DNA of 64,000 nucleotides, taken from the NCBI GenBank assembly GCA_001599755.1, contig BCHX01000003.1, positions 1,733,015-1,797,014 on the forward strand. Reading direction: 5' to 3'. Source of the DNA: Gliomastix tumulicola (Eukaryota > Ascomycota > Sordariomycetes > Hypocreales > Bionectriaceae). Shown piece after piece: positions 41,674 to 51,356 of the stretch. Under the pieces are notes generated by a model, which was given only the letters and a program-made list of their open reading frames with translations, made no database searches and was not told where the DNA came from. A program made the position numbers and the translations under genes. Numbering within the stretch: position 1 is the stretch's first letter; each line of letters begins with the position of its first letter.

Positions 41674-43701
41674 ATGGCAGAACCGGTGTCTCCAATATCA
41701 ACGACAAACCGCGATGGAGCCCAGAGACGCCGTCTATTCGCCTGTCAAATGTGTGCTCGGCGCAAGCAGCGGTGCGACAAGCTGCTCCCTGTCTGCACGG
41801 CCTGCCAAAAGACGGGCTCGGTTTGCGTGAGCGCCGACAACGAGAGCAGTGTCATTAGGGAACGGGACGGTGTTACTCGCAAAGGGCCGCTGAGGCTGTT
41901 GGAGGAAGAGGTTGCTAGGCTCGAGGCCGAAGCTCAGCGACGAGGGCTGTTGGGCCCTGATAGCAGTGACCAGCAGCACCGCACTGAGGAGGTTGACCAT
42001 GAGCAGTCGCCGTCGTCACGTATTTCAGGACACATGAACACAGAGAGGGGAGGGGTAGGACAAGAAGGAGCAGTACACGAGCCTCCCTACGATCATGAGA
42101 ACCGCCACTGGCAGCTCGAAGGCTCTGTCATGAACATCCCTTCGCTGTCCCTCAGCGCCATGGCCGAGCCACAGAACCGCGCGGGCGAGTTCCTCAAGCA
42201 GCTCTCGATCCCGCGGCTGATCGCTGGCATGACCGAGACATACGGCGGCAACCCGGAGAAGACGTCTCGGCTCGACTGTCTCTGGGACGGCATCGCACGT
42301 GACATCCGGCACCCGAGCAACACGGACAACAACCATCGTCTGGCTCTTGACCGCGACGGAGCGCAAAATTCGCTGGAGCTGTACATGAATATGGTGGACT
42401 TCCGGTTCCCGCGGATCCAGCTTGCGAAAGTCCGGTCTGGGCTCGATGCAATCACGGCTGATAGTGACGACTTGTACGTTGCGGCCCTGTCCGCGAATCC
42501 CGCGAGCATCTTCATGGCATACATGGTCATCGCTATTGTCCCGCTCGTCTCGGACCGGTATCCCGTTTCCCACGGCTCTTTCGTGTCGATGCATCTGCTG
42601 GCCAAGAGCCTCCGTGTGCTCGACCACGTCTTTTGCCAGGAGGACGGTGTGGACATCATACAGTGCTTGCATCTGCTCGTCATTTTTGCCATCCATTCAT
42701 CCGCCGCGGGGTCGTCCTGGCATCTTATTGGCTTTGCTATGAACAAGTGTATAGCCTTGGGATACCACAAGGAGGCATTGCCGCCTGGCTCGTCAAACGA
42801 GGAGATGGAACAGCGCCGATGGGCATTCTGGGGATGCTACCTCTTAGATACGCTCATCTCTGGTGCCTTGGGACGTCCAAAGTCATTGGATGACAGATAC
42901 ATCACCGTTGCTCTTCCCTCAGTGCCAACCTCACTGGATACTAGTCATCGTCGGGACATCGACACGCTGAATATCCATTTATTCCAGTATGCACGCCTCA
43001 TGTCTCACGTCATCTGGAATGACGATGCCGAGCGAAGCTTCGAGTCTCATCTCAATGGACTCCTTCACTGGCGTGCGCTGACGCCCTCGCTGGCCGCCGA
43101 GAGCCTGCAGAAGACGTACGAGTACCAGACGTCCCTCTTCAACACGCTCATGCTGCGGGCCATCATAGAGGAGATCATCCTCTGGCCCAGCCAAGCCCAG
43201 CAGCAACCGCAGCAGCAGCAGCAGCAGCAGCAGCCCCGGAACAGTGCCTCCTCCTCCTGGGCCGAGAGGCTGCGCAGCATGAGGGCCCTGGATGTCTGCC
43301 GGGCGGTCGTCCGAAGCCACGACAGGCACACCATGAGCGGGCGATCCTACCTGTCCATGATCACGGGCTACACGGCCTTCTCTACGGGACTGTCAGTGCA
43401 GCTCTACAGGAGCCTGGACCGGACGGGCGGAGCCATCGCGTCCACGCGCGACTTGGTAGAGTCCGTCCGGCGCAAGCTGGACATTGTGGCGCGTCAGTTC
43501 CCCCGGATGCAGCACTATCTGTGCATCCTTGACCGGCTTGATGAATGGACACGCTTGGCATGTCAGGGGCAGCAGCAGCCCGCGTGGGAGGAGAGGGGGA
43601 ACCTGGAGCAGTTGACCTCGGATATTGGGCCGCTCCATCTACGAAGTCTTGCGTCGGTGATAGTTGACTCATTACAACGCCGCTATGACTTGGTAGAGTG
43701 A
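41674..43701 (+). CDS. Zn2Cys6 transcription factor 2 of the catabolic island
   Basis: A single exon of 675 residues. The zinc cluster C24-x2-C27-x6-C34-x6-C41-x2-C44-x6-C51 (FACQMCARRKQRCDK) is followed by a helix-forming linker LRLLEEEVARLEAEAQRR. The central fungal-specific regulatory domain includes VDFRFPRIQLAKV, LAKSLRVLDHVFCQEDGVD, SAAGSSWHLIGFAMNKCIALGY and RRWAFWGCYLLDTLISGALGRP. A polyglutamine run of 12 Gln in a 14-residue window lies near residues 508-521. It resembles regulators of carboxylate or aromatic catabolism in general layout, but the inducer is unknown. It sits between the aldolase and the MFS transporter, both on the same strand, suggesting it is a pathway regulator. 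Unlike factor 1 it has no introns, so the two are not recent tandem duplicates. Confidence 0.92.
   Translation: MAEPVSPISTTNRDGAQRRRLFACQMCARRKQRCDKLLPVCTACQKTGSVCVSADNESSVIRERDGVTRKGPLRLLEEEVARLEAEAQRRGLLGPDSSDQQHRTEEVDHEQSPSSRISGHMNTERGGVGQEGAVHEPPYDHENRHWQLEGSVMNIPSLSLSAMAEPQNRAGEFLKQLSIPRLIAGMTETYGGNPEKTSRLDCLWDGIARDIRHPSNTDNNHRLALDRDGAQNSLELYMNMVDFRFPRIQLAKVRSGLDAITADSDDLYVAALSANPASIFMAYMVIAIVPLVSDRYPVSHGSFVSMHLLAKSLRVLDHVFCQEDGVDIIQCLHLLVIFAIHSSAAGSSWHLIGFAMNKCIALGYHKEALPPGSSNEEMEQRRWAFWGCYLLDTLISGALGRPKSLDDRYITVALPSVPTSLDTSHRRDIDTLNIHLFQYARLMSHVIWNDDAERSFESHLNGLLHWRALTPSLAAESLQKTYEYQTSLFNTLMLRAIIEEIILWPSQAQQQPQQQQQQQQPRNSASSSWAERLRSMRALDVCRAVVRSHDRHTMSGRSYLSMITGYTAFSTGLSVQLYRSLDRTGGAIASTRDLVESVRRKLDIVARQFPRMQHYLCILDRLDEWTRLACQGQQQPAWEERGNLEQLTSDIGPLHLRSLASVIVDSLQRRYDLVE
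43198..43233 (+). repeat. CAG repeat encoding polyglutamine
   Basis: A run of CAG/CAA codons inside Zn2Cys6 factor 2. Such tracts are length-variable between strains and may tune activation. Confidence 0.8.
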
Positions 43702-44351
43702 ATAAAACCAGGAAGCCAGTGTCATGGTGATAACAATAAACTAACTAATTGTCCATCACCTCGGGCCCGTGTCCGGTAACCCGTGCTTCCGGCTTCCGGC
43801 TTGGCTTATCGTTGAACACAAGTGCAAGACCTAATCAACGCGGATTAGAGCCTCGGACTGAATCTTTAAGAAGAATCCGAGCCTCTAGGCCGTGGCTGCT
43901 GAGCTTGCCTATCTCCAACATTGATAGACTGTGCTAGCTATTAGGCCATGTCCACCTGGTTTCGGGTCCGGGTCCGCCTCCGTCACGATACCAAGAGTAG
44001 CTCCACCGAAAGTCCAGCTTCATCCAGGACTTTGATGACTAGAGTACGACTCATGGATGCGGAGCTGAAGTCCTCATTCCGGGGAAGATGCGGGGTGAGG
44101 AATCGGCAACTTTGTCCGGGGTTAAGCCAGTCTGTTGGATAGCTGAGAATCCAGCTTCTGGATCGTATATAACCAGTGCCGCCATGTCTCACAATACTTA
44201 CCAGATTACACCGGGCAAGACGTTCAACAACTAGCCATCATCGCCTCGTATCAATCGATTTACCCCTGAATCTTTTAGATATCTCTCTATCTTGTCCTCT
44301 TTGAGGCTCCCCAAGAACCTTCCTTACCTGAGGTCGGGGAACTCCAACATA
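43702..44351. promoter_or_regulatory. Transporter promoter with multiple CCG/CGG triplets
   Basis: Contains CGG-TAAC-CCG at 43774-43783, a direct TTCCGGC repeat just after, a CTCGGA/TCCGAG inverted pair around 43853-43885, and a CCG cluster GGTCCGGGTCCGCCTCCG at about 43965-43983. These are plausible Zn2Cys6 targets upstream of the MFS gene. Their function is inferred. Confidence 0.4.
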
Positions 44352-46088
44352 ATGGATTCGGTTAAACCAAAGGACAATCAGTACGAGCACGAAGAGAAGC
44401 TCAATGTTGAGCTTGACGATATCAAGGACAATGTGGAGGGCAAGCGAGAAGACGAGCCGGTCATGGACGATGCCTGGCACAACACTGGGAAGCGACTTGT
44501 GCGGAAGTTGGACATGACACTCATGCCTATCATCTGGGCTCTGTACTTGTTCAACTATCTTGACAGAACCAGCATTGCGTAAGTTGTCTTGACTCTCAGG
44601 AGACCAGAACTGCTGAGGCTGAGAAATATCAGGTCCGCCAAAATCAACACCATTATGGAAGATCTACAGCTCTCAGGGGAGGAGTTCAGTACCGCCGTGT
44701 CTATCCTCAACGCTGGGTAAGTCCTTAGGGTCCCAGAACGTATCGATGAGGAATGAGCCAATCTAACTCTCTTTCTTCCTAAGATACATGATCATGCAGA
44801 TCCCAAGCAACATGATCCTCACCCGCGTCAGGCCTTCTCTATACCTCCCCATCTGGGCCCTCGTCTGGTCCGCCGTTTCGGCCGCCACCTCCAGCGTGCA
44901 GACCTTCGGCCAGCTCATCGCCGTCCGGTGTCTCCTCGGTATTGCCGAGGCGCCCTTCTTCCCAGGTGTCTTCTACCTCCTGTCGTGCTGGTATACGAAG
45001 GGCGAGCTCGGTACGAGGATGGCGATCTTATACTCTGGTCTGGTGGTCGCCACGGCGTTTTCGGGTTTGATCGCGGCTGGTGTCTTTTCCCAGCTCGACC
45101 AGGCTATGGGTATTGCGGGTTGGAGGGTGAGTAGAACTTTTCACTCTTCATGTTCTAACTAGGGCTTTGATAGCTGACAAGAGGAGTTTCTAGTGGCTGT
45201 ACATCATTGTTGGGTCGGTCAATGTTGTCCTCGCTCTCCTGGCCTTCGTTCTCCTTCCTGACTTCCCCGAATCTACAACCGGAAGTCAAAGGTGGCTCCT
45301 GACGGAAGAGGAACGCAAAGTCGCGCTGGAGAGGATATCTGTCGACCGTGTTGCCCAGGAAGCGAATCGCTCAGTGTGGTACGGACTCAAGCGAGCAGTC
45401 CTCGACCATCGAACGTGGACTTTTGTGAGTTATCCTCTTCCATGATCATCAACCCCCTCCTTCTCCTTTTGGTCGTTTCTAACTCCATGTCTAGATCTTC
45501 ATGCTGATCTGCAACCACGCCGCCTACGGCTTCAACTACTTCTACCCCTCCATCGTCAAGGGCTTCGGCTTCGGCTCCAACACCATCACCCTCCTCTGCA
45601 CGGCCCCGCCCTTCCTCATCGGCGCCATCCTCTCCTTCTTCATCTCCTGGAACAGCGACCGGCGCAACGAGCGCTCCCTCCACATCGCCATCCCCATGTG
45701 CGTCTCCGTCGTCGGCTTCGCCATCTCCGTCTCGACGCTCAACGGCCCCGCCCGCTACGTCGCCTCCTTCCTCTACGTCAGCGGCTGCTTCGCGGCCAAC
45801 GGGCTCGTCTACAGCTGGGCCGCCGGCGTGCTCAACCAGACGCCCGAGAAGAAGGCCGTCGCGACGTCCATGATCAACGTGCTCGCGCAGCTGGGCAACA
45901 TCATGAGTCCCTATTTCTTCCGCGAGCAGGACGAGCCGCGGTACGTGCTGGCCATGATCCTGCTGATTGCCTTCGCGGCGCTGAGCGGGGCGACGTGTCT
46001 GTTCTTGAAGTGGGATCTTACGAGGGCGAATCGGAAGCTTGCTGCTGCGGCTGCGCCGGGGACGAACCCGAGACTCTTTACTACTTGA
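44352..46088 (+). CDS. MFS transporter, anion:cation symporter (allantoate permease-like) family
   Basis: Five exons (44352-44578, 44633-44716, 44784-45126, 45194-45424, 45495-46088) give 492 residues. About 12 membrane segments are expected. The typical entry motif RKLDMTLMPIIWALYLFNYLDRTSIA lies near residue 55, followed by AKINTIMEDL and a helix with QIPSNMIL. Later features are FGQLIAVRCLLGIAEAPFFPGVFYLLSCWYTKGELGTRMA, the central loop with WLLTEEERKVALER, and the C-terminal LNQTPEKKAVATSMINVLAQLGNIMSPYFF. This is the DAL5/TNA1/VHT1 family of plasma-membrane symporters for organic anions such as allantoate, nicotinate, biotin, tartrate and sugar acids. The substrate is unknown. Placement next to a 2-oxo-acid dehydrogenase and aldolase favours an organic acid. 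Confidence 0.9.
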
Positions 46089-46532
46089 AGACTGAAGACG
46101 GGTTGTCAAGGGTTGGCGAGCATAGAGACTTTGGGCCATGGACTTTGACGCTACTAAGTGTTATCAAGGATTCTCTGGGCTTCATTAGTTTTAAATACGG
46201 CAGAATTGCTCTATATCAAGAAAAGTCACACTGATAAAATCTAGCACGTAAGTACTAGTCAAGAAGCTCATTGGGTGACCTAGCTACGAGTAGTATTGTG
46301 GCATGTAGTTGAAGAAAACTTGAGCCACACACAGCAAAATTATTTGGTCCTATCTTAGCTCAAGTATTTACTCAGCCGCATGTGTGGCTACTCTCCCTGG
46401 GATTTGTAACCCTTGGCCACAAATACATCAATTGTACAAAGCCGGCGTTTTTGCTTCTCCCTGATAGTTTAACTACTGCATCGGTTCCCCAGTCCTAGCT
46501 AAAGAAGGGCTCTCACGCAACCAGCAAGCAGG
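46089..46532. other. Convergent intergenic region with interleaved inverted repeats
   Basis: Between the transporter and cutinase 3' ends. It contains 9-bp arms AGCCACACA (46323-46331) and TGTGTGGCT (46381-46389), and 7-bp arms ACTTGAG (46318-46324) and CTCAAGT (46359-46365) that cross them. No gene is seen. Confidence 0.4.
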
Positions 46533-47406
46533 CTAGGCCTTGAAAGCGTCCACAATGAACTTCACCGCTGGATCAATATACTCAGGTCGGATGTAGGTAA
46601 GATGATAATAGGTGCATTCTCCATCTTGGTCGCACACCTAGATTCCTTTTGTCAGTACCTGTAGCGTGGAATAGACTACAAAAGGGGCATAGGCTACTTT
46701 CAGGGTTAACTTACCGGGTCACCTGGGGCGCAGACTTGCCTGACCTTCTCGTTCAGCCCAGTGGGGAAGCGGCTGAGTGTGCTGCCGAGGCGATGGTAGC
46801 TGTCTCCAAACATGACAAGAGCCGAGATCTTGGGGTAGAGGTTCGTCGGGATATCCTCCGCAGCGGCGTGCATCACACCCGCGCCCTGAGAGTATCCGAC
46901 CAGGGCAAACTTCTGGTTAGGGCAAGCGGCAGCCTGGGACTTCAACCGATTGACGACTTCCCGGGCGCCCTGTCTGGTGCCAGAGATGACGGCTGAGCTT
47001 GCGGGATACTACGCATTTTTTAGATCTGGTCGACTAGCCTGCCTACCAGAGGGAGGGAAGAACAGACCTGCACGGGATAGCCTCTAGACCCAGGCAAGAG
47101 AGCCGTAGCATTGCTGACAACAGGGTCGCCAACGATGATGCCGAACTTGCCGCCGCCGGCTTCGTAGTTTGGCTCACTGGTACCGCGAGCTTGAAAATCA
47201 GAGAATCAGCTCTGGGTCTTAACCTCCGACTTCAGAGACTTACCAACGAGGATCTCGAAATCTGAACAGCCGGAAGGAATATCGCCCGGCTTGATCGGTA
47301 CTGGATCACCAATATTGATCCCGGTGTCTGGGAGCTCAGGACATGCTTGGGCGATGATGAGCCCGGCTTGGATCAATCCGAGGACAAGGCAACGAGTAGA
47401 AGGCAT
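46533..47406 (-). CDS. Secreted cutinase (CE5 family)
   Basis: Four exons (47406-47244, 47189-47068, 47008-46715, 46637-46533) give 227 residues. A signal peptide covers about residues 1-21 (MPSTRCLVLGLIQAGLIIAQA). The conserved VARGTSEP lies near residue 55, the nucleophile serine is S135 in GYSQGAG, the catalytic aspartate D192 is in GDPVC, and the histidine H205 is in YYHLTY. The Asp-His spacing of 13 equals that of the Fusarium enzyme (D175-H188). Cysteines bracketing the core would form the usual disulfides. Cutinases are secreted serine esterases that hydrolyse cutin and other polyesters during plant colonisation or saprotrophic growth. The splice join at 47244/47189 is supported by the VARGT product. 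An acetylxylan-esterase-like activity cannot be ruled out, since both belong to CE5. Confidence 0.92.
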
Positions 47407-48312
47407 GGTAATTGTTGATTGCAGTCGTCTTATGAAGAGGTGGCTGGCTCTGAATGTGCTGGCCCGAGTTTGTCTACATATTCTGCATTGAAGGCTATCG
47501 TCCTTTTATAGGTATAAGAGATGATGGAACGTGCCGTGTTGATGGACGGCGTTAGGAGAGCTGTCTGCTGTTGAAGCCATCACCATCATGTAAGTCAAAG
47601 CCGAGGTCGCAAGAGGTGCCAGAATAGGCGCCAAAACTAGCGCAAGTTGATGCTCCGAATAGAGTACCATGGTATATATCCCGACGAGGACCGGTTTCAG
47701 TCACGGAACTTATGTGAAAGCAGCGAGTCTGAACCTCGGCATCTAGATCGCCTTTCCCCTTGAAGTCAGATCCCCCGCAATATCCGCAACAAACTCCCGA
47801 AATAACCAAACTTATGGATTCTCCGTGTCTTTACACGAGAAACATCCAAGGAACCTAGACTACTGCCCTCAATTAGAAGGATAGGTATGCTTTTCTTCGG
47901 AGTAGGTACTGGAGTGTATGGTGGTGAGCGTTGATTCTCCAGAGTCAGGACCCGGATAGGCATAATCATGACAACGACTTCAATTGAAAGCTCGATAATC
48001 CCAGAATCTCGCGGTTTGCTCCTATTCATTCGCGCTATAAATGTGATGAGTTGTTTGAAAGAATGCCGAATAGTAGAGTCAGTCACGTGCGACTCGCCTG
48101 GCTGTTGTCAAAGACTCCAGAAGTTGAGGTACCTCTCCAACCTACCCTGGAGCATTGACAAAGCGAATCACCGGCCTCTACAATTTCCGATCGTGAGACA
48201 GCCATTTGAGCTCTGCACAACACAACTGTTCTCAGGCAATTCTCGACGCCGCCGTTTTGGGATCAATTCTCTCTCCCCTCAGCATCCTCGTCGAACCGCA
48301 CAGCTTCCCACG
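47407..48312. other. Divergent intergenic region between cutinase and IES6
   Basis: A 0.9 kb bidirectional promoter. A minus-strand ORF at about 47552-47809 encodes a cysteine-rich peptide of uncertain status. A 10-bp palindrome GAGGTACCTC lies at 48126-48135. Confidence 0.4.
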
Positions 48313-48927
48313 ATGGCCGCCCCGACAGAGGCCCAGATCGCCCACCAGCACATGATCGAGGAGCTCGACCTGCACTCCATCCACAAGAACTTCCGCAACC
48401 CCAACTGGCGGCCGAACCAGCGCCGCAACAAGAACCTCAAGGCCATCGTCGGCGACGCGTCCCGGCGGGAGGCATCCGCCCACGCCACGCCCCAGGACGT
48501 CAGCGGCGCGGCCACGCCGAACGCCGCAGCCGCAGCCGACGACGGCCTCTCGACGAGCGGTGCATCGACGCCCGCCAGCGGCAGCAACGGCAGCGGCAGC
48601 AACAGCGTCCCGAACCTGGCGCAGGCCTCGCGCAGCCTGTCGAAGCTCGTGCTCGAGAAGAGCCTGAAGCCGCCGCCGCCGCCGCTGCCGCAGCTGCCAG
48701 GCGTGCCCGGGGCGCCCTCCGCGACGTACACGAACATCGAGTCGGCGCCGTCGCTGGCGCACTCGAAGCACTACTGCGACGTGACGGGCCTGCCGGCGCC
48801 GTACATGGACCCGAAGACGAGGCTGCGGTATCATAATAAGGAGGTGTTTGGGCTGATCCGGTCGCTGCCGCAGACGACGGCGGAGCAGTATCTGGAGGCC
48901 CGCGGCGCCCATACGGTACTCAAGTAA
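48313..48927 (+). CDS. IES6: INO80 complex subunit IES6 (YL1_C domain)
   Basis: A single exon of 204 residues. The basic N-terminal segment carries the family block HKNFRNPNWRPNQRRNKNLK (about 24-44). A low-complexity Ala/Ser/Gly linker follows (about 55-105), then a Pro run (PPPPPLPQLPG) and the C-terminal YL1_C domain (about 155-195) with KHYCDVTGLPAPYMDPKTRL and RYHNKEVFGLIRSLP. IES6 binds ARP5 to form the nucleosome-contacting module of INO80 and is needed for its remodelling activity. The start is the ATG at 48313, preceded by CCACG; upstream in-frame codons give no conserved sequence. The linker is very GC-rich, which explains the long antisense ORFs over this gene. ARP5 lies about 14 kb to the left. 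Confidence 0.93.
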   Translation: MAAPTEAQIAHQHMIEELDLHSIHKNFRNPNWRPNQRRNKNLKAIVGDASRREASAHATPQDVSGAATPNAAAAADDGLSTSGASTPASGSNGSGSNSVPNLAQASRSLSKLVLEKSLKPPPPPLPQLPGVPGAPSATYTNIESAPSLAHSKHYCDVTGLPAPYMDPKTRLRYHNKEVFGLIRSLPQTTAEQYLEARGAHTVLK

Positions 48928-49967
48928 GGCCTCGCCAGACGTTTCTTGCTACGAATGGCAAACAATGGAGTCGGGACTACGAGCGAGGAGCTGGCAGTGC
49001 ACCACAACCCTCGGACGGACACTTCCTTTACTACATGCGAGGGACGATACGAGGGACGATTCGGATGCATGTAAGACCAACAAAGTCAAGCTTCGCCTAT
49101 ACACCCTCCGCCTCTCGACAAAGGGATGGTAGATGACGCTCCGGCTTAATCGTGATCACTTTGTTCTTCGCCTGAAGATCGACAGATTACCGAGAACGTA
49201 TGGTTGGGACGAGTCTCAGTTGCCATGGCTTTGGAGCCGAATGGCCGTCGCGGCGGTTCATTCTGTATCATATAGTAGAAACCGAGTGGAAGGGCTGGGG
49301 CCGCACCCAGTTGACGAGCCGGGAAGCACGAGCAGGATCTGGGGAGGCACTGTATGATAGAAAACTTCATGAGTCTGGGCGCAAGCTCTCATTCTTGAGC
49401 TTGCATCAAGTCGTCTCTGACTGATATCGTCGCCTCGAAACTTGGCCCCAGTTCAAACCGCGGGTGTTCAATTTTTTTTCTTTTTTTGCCCGCAGGCTGC
49501 GGAGCGTGTGTATTTTTGCCCAGTTCGGAAAATCACTTCAAAGAGTAAAAAGATCAGATGTACAGTTGCTTGCTGAGTTGTCGTCCTGGTTCAGTTGGTC
49601 GCTTGCGGATGAAGAAGAATGGAAGAGACCGACACATTTGCGAGGAGTAAATTTTGTTCCCATAAAAATTGGATCAACAGGTCCAGGTGTTGAAAAGGGT
49701 AAAGCGGGTACGCAAGTACGTACCTGCAACGGGCTATCTTAGATCGGAAAACAGGAAATCGCATCCATCCCTTTCCACTCCCATGCCAGTAAGCTCGTGA
49801 TCTCTTCTTCTAATTCTCTACGACTCAACGACCTGTATACGCACCTCAAAAGGACTGATTCTGCGCTTCAACTCCCTAATCACGCCTTAAGTTCGACCCA
49901 CGTGTCTATTCTCAACCCCGAACCCCCTTCGCGAACGCTGCGACTCGTTCAGTAACTAGCTGTCAAG
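48928..49967. other. Intergenic between IES6 and GOT1
   Basis: About 1 kb holding the IES6 3' UTR and GOT1 promoter/leader. It has a T-run near 49472-49487 and C/T-rich sequence at 49770-49960. No conserved ORF was recognised. Confidence 0.4.
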
Positions 49968-50696
49968 ATGTCGTCGATGTGGCTCTCAGATACCCAAAGT
50001 AAGCTGCGCTAGAGAAACCCCCTCCTCCTGCCTTGTCTGTCTTTAACCGTACCTTTCCTACTCGGAATACTGACGATGTTGAATAGAAATTGGGGTGGTG
50101 TTCTGCTCTGGCGGTATGTGTTCACTAGAGCTCTGCGCGACGGGCCAAGCGCATGTTGACTGACGAGAAGCTCCCCTTGCGCCGTCTAAACAGGTGGCTT
50201 CTTCCTTATCGGAGGTGTGATGCTATTCTTTGACCGTGCCATGTTCGTATCCCCCATTACGATAAGCTTCCCCCCAGCCCTGGGCACGCTGCTAACAACC
50301 CTCTCCTTTAGGCTTGCCATGGGAAACGTATGCGACCCCCCTCAACTCTCCCCTGATCACGCCCTGAACGAAACCTAACGAGGTGTTTCGACAACCTAGA
50401 TCCTCTTCCTCATCGGCCTCACGATCATAATCGGCCCCCAAAAGACGCTCCTCTTCTTCGCACGAAAGCAGAAAGCCAAGGGGACGGCAGCCTTCTTCGC
50501 AGGGCTGGCCCTCATCCTCCTCCGGTGGACCTTCATAGGCTTCATAATCGAGGCGTATGGCATCGCGGTCCTGTTTGGCGACTTCCTCGGCACCATCGCG
50601 GGCTTCGCACGGGGCGTGCCCGTCGTGGGACCGTACATCGGCATGGCCGTGGACAGGTTAGGCCTCGGACGGCGCAACGCGGAGCTGCCAGTCTAG
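49968..50696 (+). CDS. GOT1: Golgi transport protein GOT1
   Basis: Assembled from five exons not visible as one ORF: 49968-49998, 50087-50113, 50194-50242, 50312-50327 and 50400-50696, giving 139 residues (yeast Got1 is 138). The fourth exon is only 16 nt. The product reads MSSMWLSDTQKIGVVFCSGG, then GFFLIGGVMLFFDRAMLAMG, then NILFLIGLTIIIGPQKTLLF, with RWTFIGFIIEAYG and VPVVGPYIGMAVD later. Four hydrophobic helices are expected. GOT1 is a small tetraspan protein of the Golgi/ER that supports fusion competence of ER-derived vesicles. All junctions are in phase and the conserved FDRA and QKT motifs are restored by splicing. The micro-exon at 50312 is required to join the second and third helices. 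Confidence 0.93.
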
Positions 50697-51356
50697 ACTG
50701 GAGTGCGCCGGGGACATCTCGTGCCTCGCGGTCCCTCGCCATGGCTGGCAATGCTGTGGCAAGCAATGCGCACGTGCGCACACTCTTTCAAGCTGAGCAG
50801 GCCTATCATCCCTGTATAATGCTGTTTGACAACCACCGGAGTTGGGACATTTGGAAATGCGTCAGTCACTACTAGGCGTTGGTCGGATTACTTTGGACGA
50901 TCATATCATATCCTCGGCACAGCTATGAGGACTTTGTACAATGATGTATGCATATCACGATTTTGGGCATCCTGGAAGGCGCGGAAAGGCAAAGAGGCAT
51001 GGCGAGGTTCATGACTGAAGTTCAGTCCAGGTCGGGGAGGTCTCGTGTCCGAGCCACCGCAGAACCAGCCTTCATCAAAGTGTTGCCAGGAGAAAATGTG
51101 TGTGATGAGCATCTCTTGCGTATATGCAGAATCGTCAAAGCGAGAGCCCTTGTTGTGTTGTTCGCAAAGCTTAGATTCCAATCAACATATCTGATTCATT
51201 GGTCATCCATCCTCCCGCCTAGACGTTGATCAAAGATCTCCTCCCCTCAGCCCCCTCTCTTGGGCATAAGGGAACGGAGCTCACTCCGCCGCTGCGGCGC
51301 AAGGTCGCTGACCCCCAGTGTCCCATCAATATCGTAAATGTCGTTCAGGGTCGAGC
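50697..51356. other. Intergenic, convergent GOT1 and profilin ends
   Basis: 3' flanks of two convergent genes. No further gene or repeat was identified. Confidence 0.4.

Noticed and set aside
43850..43895. Hairpin around CTCGGA/TCCGAG as a tRNA or small RNA
   Set aside because: Arms are only 6 bp; more plausible as paired CGG triplets in a promoter.
48232..48912. 226-codon minus-strand ORF over IES6
   Set aside because: An arginine-rich antisense shadow of the GC-rich IES6 linker.
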